A DNA stretch of 64,000 bases, taken from contig JALNYU010000014.1 in the NCBI GenBank assembly GCA_023229645.1, positions 36,358-100,357 of the forward strand. The letters run 5' to 3'. The position numbers and the translations under genes were made by a program. Source of the stretch: Nevskia sp. GTDB lineage: Bacteria; Pseudomonadota; Gammaproteobacteria; Nevskiales; Nevskiaceae. Below, piece by piece: positions 8,360 to 15,672 of this stretch. Every line of letters begins with the position of its first letter. The stretch's first letter is position 1. Below the pieces are notes generated by a model, which saw only the letters and a program-made list of their open reading frames with translations, did no database searches and was not told where the DNA came from.

Positions 8360-9798
8360 TGGGCGTGCTCCGAAGCGCCGGATGCGGCGCGGCTGGCAGG
8401 TGCAGCGAACATGGCTTGGCTTGCAGCTTTGATCACGAGATCGATTTGGCGCCGCGTCAGCGTTAGATCGCGGCCATCGGCTCCGCGCATCAGCGCCGGC
8501 ATTTTGCGGCGGGTGGCGTCGGAAAGGTCGCCGATTTCTTCGGGTCGCCGCAGTGCGTCTTGGAACCACGGTGCACCACCCGCGGCAAGTGCTGCGAATA
8601 CCCGTTCGTGCAGCGCTCGTAACGCCAGATTATCGACGAGCGATGTCGCCGCGATCGGGCCGTAATAGCGCTCGAAGTCGTTGGTATCTTGCCGCACCAT
8701 CGTGCTGGCAACGTTCTGCCGGCCGTTAATGGCGTTGCCGTTCATCACTGCGGTGTTCATCAGCCGCACCGTTTCCAGCGCCCGGCGTACCAACTCCATC
8801 GCGTCGTCGATCGTCACCGTTGCGGCATCGACGTTGGTGCCGTACAGAATTTGCTCCAGTTCATCCGATACCACGCGTATCGGCAGTGTGTCTGGCGCGA
8901 ACGCTGGCGGTCCGGCGCCGATATGGCTTTGTGCGGTCAGCGCGGCGCCGACTTTTCGCTGCAGCGTTATGCGCACATAGCCGTCGCATTCGTCGTCGAG
9001 ATAGCCCCAGCTGACGCGGTCATTGCCGTCGTCGTAGCCGGCAAAAATTTGCGCGGGATTGGTCGGCGTTTCCGACGGATTAGCCACCGTCGGTCCGCTG
9101 TTTTCGCGGTAGTTGTACCAGGGGCCTTTATCTTTATCGTAAAGCACGAGTGCATCGTCATCGATAATTGGATCGACTTCAGTGGTGGTCGGGCTCGTGT
9201 GGCGGACGCGTGCGGCGCCGTAAACATTGCCAGCAGCGGGTGTGAAGCGCAGGCGAATTTCCGGATAGGCCGCTGTTGGCTTGATGAATTGCACCCAGCC
9301 GAGCGGCAGCGTCCGGCCGGCGAGAAAATTGTGGCAAGCGCCGAGCAGCGGTACGCGCGTGTTGTTGTCGTGCGCGATGTCGACTGCGGCGACGATTTTA
9401 TCGTCCGCTTGCTGCGTGCGACGGAAGAGTTTGATATTGCCGACTTCAACGTGCCAGCTGAGATCAGCAACGCTCAGTCCGTCCTGTGCCAGCAGCGAAG
9501 TCGTCAGCGGCTGCAACGTGTCTGGCGCTTCTGAGGTGATGGCAAACACTTCCAGAAACGGTGCGACCGGGCGGATTTTCCCGTCTTCTTCCTTAAAACG
9601 GATGCGCGCCGGCGTGACTACTTCGACGATTTCGCCAGTCGTAGGGTCGATGTTTGGCGTCGGCTGCGGCACGATGCGGCGGTAGTCGAGCGGCTTTGAC
9701 GGCGAGATTTCGAGATCGAAGGCTTCTAGCGGCTCGCTGGCCGCGCCGAGGCGGCCGATCGCCAACGGCGGCAGAATTCGGAGTTCTTGTATGGGCAT
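8356..9798 (-). CDS. LodA-like quinoprotein, N-terminal half (separate subunit)
   Basis: This 480-residue protein carries the N-terminal features of LodA/GoxA proteins: PLAIGRLG near residue 12, an IRFKEEDGKIRPVAPFLEVFAI block, then DLSWHVEVGNIK. Next come a DDDALVLYDKD segment, an SWGYLDDECDGYV strand and a late MPALMRGADGRDLTLTRRQ segment. Together with the next gene it totals 749 residues, about the size of a one-chain LodA. AAGGAG lies just before the ATG. There is no signal peptide. The chain ends in a low-complexity Ala/Ser tail after the last conserved block, which suggests a true domain split rather than a sequencing frameshift. LodA enzymes oxidise amines such as lysine or glycine; the substrate here is unknown. 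Confidence 0.7.
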   Translation of the reverse strand: MPIQELRILPPLAIGRLGAASEPLEAFDLEISPSKPLDYRRIVPQPTPNIDPTTGEIVEVVTPARIRFKEEDGKIRPVAPFLEVFAITSEAPDTLQPLTTSLLAQDGLSVADLSWHVEVGNIKLFRRTQQADDKIVAAVDIAHDNNTRVPLLGACHNFLAGRTLPLGWVQFIKPTAAYPEIRLRFTPAAGNVYGAARVRHTSPTTTEVDPIIDDDALVLYDKDKGPWYNYRENSGPTVANPSETPTNPAQIFAGYDDGNDRVSWGYLDDECDGYVRITLQRKVGAALTAQSHIGAGPPAFAPDTLPIRVVSDELEQILYGTNVDAATVTIDDAMELVRRALETVRLMNTAVMNGNAINGRQNVASTMVRQDTNDFERYYGPIAATSLVDNLALRALHERVFAALAAGGAPWFQDALRRPEEIGDLSDATRRKMPALMRGADGRDLTLTRRQIDLVIKAASQAMFAAPASRAASGASEHAQ

Positions 9799-9808
9799 GT
9801 CGGGCTCC

Positions 9809-11245
9809 TTAGGTCAGCGCCAGATTGATCTGGCTGCTGATAATCCGGGTGGCGGTATCGACCATTTGCTGATCGGCCTCTTGCATCGCCGCGAGATACG
9901 GCCGGCGCGAGTCGGGCACGATTTTACGAAGCGCATCGATTAAATCGCTGGCCGCACTGAGCAAATCTAGATGTACACGCCAGCGATTAGCTTCGCCGAT
10001 CGGGCTATTCATCGTATACGGCATTTGGAACGGCGGGCCGGCGGTAATGCCGGGGTTCAGGTCCCCGGCCGAAAGCGGCAGCTGCATTAAGATTTCCGAT
10101 AGCGCACGTAGGTTGTACATCTCGCCGAAGGTGCCGTTGATCAAGGCGCCGCGTGGGGTGAACGTACCGGCCGCGGTGAGTCCGCCATAGAGCAGAAATG
10201 TATGGCTGAGATAGGTCAGCAACATGCGATAGCGAACGTTCTGCAACTGCGCCCAAAGCCGCGCCTCGGGGTGGGTAATCGGGCTGGCCGTACCCGCAAT
10301 GCGCAGGTTTTCGGACGGGTCCATGTCCGGATCAAGCGAGACATACGGATTGGTCGCAACCGAACGTGATGGCGCCCAACCTTCACCCGCCAGCGCGGTC
10401 ATTTCGGTGTAGATCCGCAGAAAGCGTTGGAAGTGGGATGGATTGCTAGGGTCGTCTGTCGATGTCCCTTCACCTTGTTCGGCGATCTGCTGCAGCGCGC
10501 TGACGGCATCGTCGCGTGAAGCCAGCGCGACGACCAATACGTCCGGCGTTGCCGGCATCGCCGCGCGGCTGCTATTGCCGCGCTTGCCGCCCTGGTAGCC
10601 GCGACCCCATTCATCCCAACTCGCTTGGTAAGGGTAGGTGTCGGCCTGGAATACTTCGTCAGGCAGATAGTCCGGGTTCTGTACTAGCGGAATCAGAAGC
10701 TCGAAAAGCTCCGAGACGCGGTGCGGCGAGGGTGTGGCTGAGGCAACGCGCGCGCGAACTTCGTCGGCAATCGGGCCGGTCCAGTTTTCTGGTGATTCGG
10801 CGTAAACGTACTTTGCCAGCGAGTCCAGCGTCAGCGCTTCGAGCGTGAACGGGAACGGATAGAACGGCACATCCCACGGATAATCTTCACGGTTCAGATT
10901 CAGCGGCGCGCCGATCAAGCGCAGCACGTTCTGCACCGAGATCAAATGCCCCATCTCTTCCTTGGCGATGCCAAGGATGATTTCTTGCCAGCCGCGTACG
11001 GTATCGCGGTGCTGGGCCGGCACCTGCGGCCCGCCGAGCGAATAGGCTGCATATAAATACTGCACCATCAAGCCGTGTTCGATTTCAGCATCGACATCAA
11101 GCAAGTAGCTCACGTAATCGCGCGGCGAGAACTCCTTTTCATACGGTGCGCCGTCTTTTCCGTCTTCGCTTTTAAACAGCAGTGCGCGCGAGCGCTTCAA
11201 TGCCGTTCCAAGCGCGCCGAGATGGCGCCGCTGTGAAGTACGCAT
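9809..11245 (-). CDS. Ferritin-like protein with iminophenyl-pyruvate dimer synthase-type domain
   Basis: This 478-residue protein has a ferritin-like four-helix domain in its first half. The motifs are DAEIEHGLMVQYLYAAYSLGG and, about 40 residues later, IAKEEMGHLISVQNVLRLIG, which supply the E/H ligands expected for a di-iron or related metal site. This is the arrangement of VioB/RebD-associated ferritin-like domains, followed by a long C-terminal region without recognised motifs. The ATG at 11245 is preferred over the upstream one at 11302 because AGGAGGAG precedes it at ideal spacing. It is the first gene of the five-gene minus-strand operon; the next gene's ribosome binding site abuts its stop codon. 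Its role in quinoprotein maturation or substrate processing is open. Confidence 0.8.
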   Translation of the reverse strand: MRTSQRRHLGALGTALKRSRALLFKSEDGKDGAPYEKEFSPRDYVSYLLDVDAEIEHGLMVQYLYAAYSLGGPQVPAQHRDTVRGWQEIILGIAKEEMGHLISVQNVLRLIGAPLNLNREDYPWDVPFYPFPFTLEALTLDSLAKYVYAESPENWTGPIADEVRARVASATPSPHRVSELFELLIPLVQNPDYLPDEVFQADTYPYQASWDEWGRGYQGGKRGNSSRAAMPATPDVLVVALASRDDAVSALQQIAEQGEGTSTDDPSNPSHFQRFLRIYTEMTALAGEGWAPSRSVATNPYVSLDPDMDPSENLRIAGTASPITHPEARLWAQLQNVRYRMLLTYLSHTFLLYGGLTAAGTFTPRGALINGTFGEMYNLRALSEILMQLPLSAGDLNPGITAGPPFQMPYTMNSPIGEANRWRVHLDLLSAASDLIDALRKIVPDSRRPYLAAMQEADQQMVDTATRIISSQINLALT

Positions 11246-11448
11246 AACTCCTCCTGTGACCTGTGCAGAAGCGGGCGGTGTGCCCGGAATGCCGCCGCTC
11301 ATGGCGCCGGCTAATTTTTATTCAGGCGCTGCTGCCAGATGACCGCAGCAAGCATTGCAGCCGTGGATATGCCGTTGGCAGCGCCGATCCAAAATTTCGG
11401 CAACAAGCACAGCGAAGTCGCAGCGCAACCGCAGCGCTAAACCTTAAG

Positions 11449-11510
11449 GGCAGGGAAAACCAAAATGGCTGCGATCGCGCATTGCGCGACTCTGTTCTGG
11501 CGTCCCTGCC
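11449..11510. repeat. Nested inverted-repeat element, possible structured RNA
   Basis: An outer 8 bp stem, GGCAGGGA (11449-11456) with TCCCTGCC (11503-11510), encloses a perfect 6 bp hairpin, TCGCGC-ATT-GCGCGA (11475-11489), and a small CCA-AAA-TGG hairpin. It lies 200-260 bases upstream of the quinoprotein operon start, so on the minus strand it could sit in the 5' leader. Confidence 0.35.
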
Positions 11511-11802
11511 GGCGAGTTTCAAACGCGATCTTCGTCGGCTTTTGAAATCTGGAGCGCCGTCAGCATCCGTGATTGCTGCGCCTTGCACAACGCCGACTAT
11601 CGGCCCCGATATACCGGACATCATCAGCCGGCGCTCATATTTCATTGTCAACGTTAAGTAAAAACAGCAACCTAAGTTAGGCCGCTCCCGTAGAACCAAC
11701 GGCTGGCGCCAATTTCTTCATTCGGCATTGACGAAACGTTCACGTAGCGCGGCTCACAAATTACCGGCGCGTCATCGCTGCAGTGAAAAAGTAATTTCCG
11801 CT

Positions 11803-11833
11803 ACGCGTTGGGTAAAAGGTTTGCCCAACGCGT
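11803..11833. repeat. Perfect 10 bp inverted repeat
   Basis: ACGCGTTGGG (11803-11812) and CCCAACGCGT (11824-11833) are perfectly complementary around an 11-base spacer. No T-run follows on either strand, so an operator or DNA-structure role is more likely than termination. Confidence 0.5.
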
Positions 11834-12102
11834 TCACGGTGGAAAATCGTGGGAGTGTGAGTGCTCAACAAGACAAAAAATAATAAAATTCACGCGAATC
11901 AATAATAAAATCAAATTGCTTTGTTATTGGCTGGACCATTTTTCCCTTCTTAGAAGTGCAACGCTCTGTTTGGCGCCGCGCTTTTATGCAAGCTAACAAT
12001 GGTTGGATTAACAAATAACGCGTGACGTCTATTCCAATGTTTCCATTGCACCGTGGAAAACGTGCGTTACTTCACGAATGTATTGATAACTGTATTGACT
12101 TT

Positions 12103-12108
12103 TATAAT
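12103..12108 (+). promoter_or_regulatory. Candidate -10 box upstream of the peptidase gene
   Basis: A perfect TATAAT lies in the AT-rich region 113 bases before the peptidase ATG. TTGATA at 12083-12088 is only 14 bases away, which is short of the usual spacing, so the -35 assignment is open. Confidence 0.35.
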
Positions 12109-12220
12109 TCTCAGGATCATTACTTATCCGCCTTTTTGATCGCCGTATAGAAGGGTATCTAGATTTGAATATACAGTCGTTCAAACTGGCTTAATCCATC
12201 ATGAGTTGGGAGTTAATGCC

Positions 12221-13687
12221 ATGTCGAAGGTCGATATCACCTCGCAGCTTCAACGTCCGGCCGAACAGAATGCAAACGACAACGCCGGCTTGCCCGGATT
12301 GCCGATTGGGTTTGTTCCTACCCCTACCAACGAATACCGTTCACATCGAAAAGCAAAGCGTGCGCTGACTAATAGTGGTATTGCGAACAATTCCGGCCTT
12401 CAGGCGCAATCATTACCCAAGCCGTTCCCGATTCCTTTTCCGCTGCCACGGCCGCGGCCACTGCTGAGCGGCCCGCGCGTATTGATGTACAAACAAGACC
12501 CTTCGGTCATCGAAATTGGCATACGCAAAGCGTTCTTGCCGCTGCACGTTTCCGACGGTCCAATGGATTCGAGAATCGTAATTAACGGACTTGCACACGT
12601 CACCGCAAACGCTTTTGGCGATTTTATTCAGACACCTGGAACGGATGCCTTCGATGCCGTGCACACGTTTGCAGTCGTACGGCAAACGTTGACGCTCTAC
12701 CAGCGTACGGTAGGAACGGTGCCCTGGCAGTGGAATTCGGCGGCGAATAACATGCCGATTACCGTAAAGCCGCATGCCGGCGTTACCCAGAACGCGTTTT
12801 ACAACCGCGCATCGAAATCGTTGGAGTTTTTCTATTTCCCGAAACCGGGTGCGCCAGCGCCAGCACCGAATATCTATACCTGCCGGTCATTAGATATTGT
12901 TGCACACGAAACTGGACACGCCGTTTTAGATGGTCTGAAGCCGGGGTGGTTATCGTCGAGCGTGCCGCAGTCGGGCGCATTACATGAATCGTTTGGCGAC
13001 CTCACGGCGATATTCTTAGCGTTATCGCAGTTTGATCAAGTCGAGGCCTTCGTCGCGCAGACCAAAGCGAACCTGCACGACAAGACATTTTTGTCCGATA
13101 TGGCGGAAGAATTCGGCCTTGCATTAGGCCGGCCGAACGGCTTACGTAACGCCGACAACGATTTGAAGCTAAGCCAAGTCACAAACGAAGTGCATGATCT
13201 ATCGCAGATTTTTACCGGTGCGATTTACGACATCCTCGCTGACATCTTCCAGTTCGAAAAATCGAGCGCGAAAGACTACGCAGCGACGCTGTATTCAGTT
13301 GCGGAATATCTGCGTGGCTTGTTACTGCGGGCGATTCAAGCGGCGCCGGCTGCGAATGCAACCTTCGCTGACGTCGCCAATCAAATGCTTAACCTCGCGA
13401 ATGCCGATGGCAAGCCAGCGCAGTACCGCAATTTCATTCGGAATCGTTTCACGGTTCGCGAGGTTGTTGTGCAGAACGCACCGCTGGCGGCGAACCAAGT
13501 GGACGACTCACCGATGAAAGCGATGGCGCATATCAGCACGCAGCCGGTCGGTTGGGACCACGAAGGTTGCTGCGGCACGATACAAAACTTCGTGCGGCAG
13601 CGTGCAGCCGAGGCGGAGTCTTCGCCGCCGGATGAAAATGAAGGATCCAACGGCCACAAAGCAACCAAAGCGAAGGCGCGGGCGTAG
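12221..13687 (+). CDS. Gluzincin-type zinc metallopeptidase (M4/protealysin-related)
   Basis: This 488-residue protein has the zinc motif HETGH (H229, E230, H233) and a third ligand candidate, E256 in LHESFGD, the gluzincin arrangement of thermolysin-type enzymes. There are 22 residues between H233 and E256, against 19 in thermolysin, so it is a divergent member. The N-terminus is Asn/Gln- and Pro-rich with a PFPLPRPRP stretch and no signal peptide, as in protealysins. The C-terminal part has a GWDHEGCCGTIQNF segment. GGAG at 12209-12212 supports the ATG at 12221 rather than the TTG at 12206. A probable emfourin inhibitor gene follows 144 bases downstream, which supports the protealysin connection. 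Confidence 0.82.
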   Translation: MSKVDITSQLQRPAEQNANDNAGLPGLPIGFVPTPTNEYRSHRKAKRALTNSGIANNSGLQAQSLPKPFPIPFPLPRPRPLLSGPRVLMYKQDPSVIEIGIRKAFLPLHVSDGPMDSRIVINGLAHVTANAFGDFIQTPGTDAFDAVHTFAVVRQTLTLYQRTVGTVPWQWNSAANNMPITVKPHAGVTQNAFYNRASKSLEFFYFPKPGAPAPAPNIYTCRSLDIVAHETGHAVLDGLKPGWLSSSVPQSGALHESFGDLTAIFLALSQFDQVEAFVAQTKANLHDKTFLSDMAEEFGLALGRPNGLRNADNDLKLSQVTNEVHDLSQIFTGAIYDILADIFQFEKSSAKDYAATLYSVAEYLRGLLLRAIQAAPAANATFADVANQMLNLANADGKPAQYRNFIRNRFTVREVVVQNAPLAANQVDDSPMKAMAHISTQPVGWDHEGCCGTIQNFVRQRAAEAESSPPDENEGSNGHKATKAKARA

Positions 13688-13721
13688 GCTAACGTCGGGT
13701 CACCGTTTTTTTGAGTGCCGG

Positions 13722-13760
13722 GCCGGCATCATGCTTGTTGTAATAACCAGTGATGCCGGC
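13722..13760 (+). terminator. Hairpin between peptidase and inhibitor genes (attenuator or processing site)
   Basis: GCCGGCATCA (13722-13731) pairs perfectly with TGATGCCGGC (13751-13760) across a 19-base loop. A run of seven T precedes rather than follows it, so it is not a canonical terminator; it may stabilise or separate the two cistrons. Confidence 0.4.
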
Positions 13761-13831
13761 TTGGCCATGTTGGGTGATCAAATCGGCGGTCGCGGTATCG
13801 AATCGCGTTGTCAACGAGGTTAAAGGCCACT

Positions 13832-14125
13832 ATGAAAATCGCCATCACCCAACTCGGTGGGATGGACCCCTCGATTGTTTTTAATCTGCCGGTTATCGAT
13901 ACCGCCAATTTGGCGCCCAGCGCGACGTCTGAGGTGCAGGCGCTGCTCGCCCGACTAAAATTCTTTGATTTACCCGAACACGTCGTCAGCGACGATCTGG
14001 GCAGCGACCTCATGCAATACCGAATTTCGGTCACCGATGGCGCCCGGCAACACGTTGTGCGCGTTGATCAAGGCGCGATGGCCCGAACGGGTTTGCTGCG
14101 CTTGATCGAACTCGCCAGCGCCTGA
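13832..14125 (+). CDS. Emfourin-like inhibitor of M4-type metallopeptidase
   Basis: This 97-residue protein has the layout of emfourin, the small inhibitor encoded next to protealysin. It has an MKIAITQLGG first strand, a region ending in LKFFDLPE, then YRISVTDGARQHVVRVDQGA and a final LLRLIELA helix. It lacks a signal peptide, consistent with a cytoplasmic inhibitor protecting the producing cell. The ATG at 13832 is preferred over the upstream GTG frame because the conserved N-terminal strand begins there; CGAGGT lies upstream. Placement directly after a gluzincin peptidase makes the assignment much stronger. The pair probably forms one functional unit. Confidence 0.78.
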   Translation: MKIAITQLGGMDPSIVFNLPVIDTANLAPSATSEVQALLARLKFFDLPEHVVSDDLGSDLMQYRISVTDGARQHVVRVDQGAMARTGLLRLIELASA

Positions 14126-14397
14126 TTCCCGTCAGCTCGACTGGATGCCTTGGAAAAAGATCGGCTGCCCTAAACCCTCGGCGGCAATTTTGCATCCAAC
14201 CTTAATGGTTGCGGTGATACGGGCAGCGCCCGTGGATGCCGTTACCTTTCTTCACGCGTGCCTGACTTGCGGCGTACCCGGTGGATACCGCATCGTTCAC
14301 GTCATCGTCGCGTTGCAGTGAACTGTCTCAGCAATTCGGCATCCAATCCGCGCTCGGGCGCTGGCCGGCGAGCCCTAAATCTTTGGAGTTAACAAGC
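14126..14397. other. Intergenic region before the RND operon
   Basis: It contains one short perfect hairpin, ACGGGC-AGC-GCCCGT (14219-14233), followed by a pyrimidine-rich stretch, which could be a weak terminator for the emfourin gene. No clear promoter boxes are seen. The ribosome binding site GGAG lies about 11 bases before the next start. Confidence 0.35.
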
Positions 14398-15657
14398 ATG
14401 CGTAGAGTGATCGGAATCGCGCTCGGCATTGGCGTGGTGGCCGTACTCGGCTGGTTATTGTTCTTTCGCGGCGCGGCCGACGGTGTTGCTAGCAAGGCTG
14501 GCGCTGGTAAAGGTCATCGGCGTGAAGGCTTGGAGGGACCGGTGCCGGTTGCGCTGGCGGACGTCAGTCGACGAGACGTTCCGGTTTATCTTGATGGTTT
14601 GGGGACCGTGCAGGCGTTCAATACCGTAACGGTGCGGCCACAGATCGACGGCAAGCTGATTTCGGTTGCGTTCCGCGAAGGCCAGGAAGTGCACGCGGGC
14701 GATGTGTTGGCGCAGATTGATGCCCGCAGCTTTCAGGCGCAGTTGGATCAAGCCCTTGCCAAAAAAGCGCAGGACGAGGCGCTTTACGCAACCGCGAAAC
14801 GCGATTTGGAGCGCTACACGAGCTTGGTTCCGGACGGTTACGTTTCGAAGCAACAGCTCGATACCCAGCGCCAAACCGCGGTGCAGTTGGAAGCGTCAGT
14901 GAAAGCTGATGAAGCCGCGATTCAGAACGCGAAAGTCTCGGTGGACTACGCGCGGATTACGTCGCCGATTAACGGCGTGACCGGGCTGCGGCTGGTCGAC
15001 GTCGGCAATCTCGTCAATGCCAGCAACACCACTGGCTTGGTTGTGGTGACGCAGATCAAACCAATTTCGGTCGTGTTTACGCTGCCGGAACAAAATCTCG
15101 GTGCGATCCGCGCGGCTGGCGGCGAGGGCTTGTCGGTGGTGGCGCTGGACCGCGACAACCAGAAGCCGCTGGCGCAAGGCGAGTTGACGGTGATCGACAA
15201 TCAAATCGACCAGACCACGGGCACAATCAAGCTCAAAGCAACGTTTGCCAACAGCGATAAGGCGTTGTGGCCGGGGCAATTCATCAACGTGCGCCTGCTG
15301 GTACGGACTGAAAAGAACGGCTTGGTGGTGCCGGCGAATGCCGTACAGCGCGGCCCAGCGAGCGAGTTTGTTTACGTTGCCAATGGCGAAACCGCGGAGA
15401 AGCGCGACATCAGCGTGATGCTCAGCGAAGGCGGCGTTTCGCTGATCAGCAAGGGTTTGAGCGACGGCGACAAGGTGGTTGTCGATGGTCAGTACCGGCT
15501 GCAACCGGGCTCAAAAATCCAGGTTGCAGGCGATCCTCCCCCGGCAGCGGCCCCGGCCGGCGCGGCTGAACCGGACGCGGCTGGCGCGGCCTCCAGCAAA
15601 CGCGAGCATCGCCGCAAAACCGACGCCGATGCGGTTGGCACGACCAAGCCGCAGTAA
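14398..15657 (+). CDS. RND efflux periplasmic adaptor (MdtA-like)
   Basis: This membrane-fusion protein of 419 residues links an inner-membrane RND pump to an outer-membrane channel. It has an N-terminal membrane anchor (about residues 4-22), then VPVYLDGLGTVQAFNTVTVRPQIDGKL, a lipoyl-type domain, an alpha-hairpin (LDQALAKKAQDEALYATAKRDLERY), a second lipoyl half (ITSPINGVTGLRLVDVGNLV) and beta-barrel and membrane-proximal domains, with an Ala/Pro-rich tail. The ATG at 14398 is chosen over the upstream frame because the anchor starts there and TTGGAG precedes it. The two pump genes follow at 15 and 4 bases. Confidence 0.92.
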   Translation: MRRVIGIALGIGVVAVLGWLLFFRGAADGVASKAGAGKGHRREGLEGPVPVALADVSRRDVPVYLDGLGTVQAFNTVTVRPQIDGKLISVAFREGQEVHAGDVLAQIDARSFQAQLDQALAKKAQDEALYATAKRDLERYTSLVPDGYVSKQQLDTQRQTAVQLEASVKADEAAIQNAKVSVDYARITSPINGVTGLRLVDVGNLVNASNTTGLVVVTQIKPISVVFTLPEQNLGAIRAAGGEGLSVVALDRDNQKPLAQGELTVIDNQIDQTTGTIKLKATFANSDKALWPGQFINVRLLVRTEKNGLVVPANAVQRGPASEFVYVANGETAEKRDISVMLSEGGVSLISKGLSDGDKVVVDGQYRLQPGSKIQVAGDPPPAAAPAGAAEPDAAGAASSKREHRRKTDADAVGTTKPQ

Positions 15658-15672
15658 GCCTGAGGCGCGCGC

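Larger units (their letters stand above)
11246..12220. other. Long intergenic region between divergent operons, partly AT-rich and structured
   Basis: About 975 bases without a convincing gene; the open frames here have no ribosome binding site or recognisable composition. It holds a nested inverted-repeat structure at 11449-11510, a perfect 10 bp inverted repeat at 11803-11833, and a direct repeat AATAATAAAAT at 11879 and 11901. A strongly AT-rich stretch runs from 11870 to 12180, with a perfect TATAAT. It must hold the promoters of both the quinoprotein operon (minus) and the peptidase (plus). Confidence 0.6.

Noticed and set aside
8356..8569. The LodA-like split as a simple frameshift error
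   Set aside because: The N-terminal chain ends in a normal low-complexity tail with a stop that forms an ATGA overlap with the start of the second chain; extending the second frame upstream gives only Arg-rich non-coding-like sequence. A frameshift cannot be fully excluded without resequencing.
11322..11699. Open frame of 125 codons on the minus strand in the intergenic region
   Set aside because: No ribosome binding site, Arg/Ser/Leu-rich composition without domain pattern, and it covers the inverted-repeat element.
13602..13823. Open frame of 73 codons spanning the end of the peptidase and the hairpin
   Set aside because: It overlaps the peptidase C-terminus out of frame and has a basic low-complexity composition.
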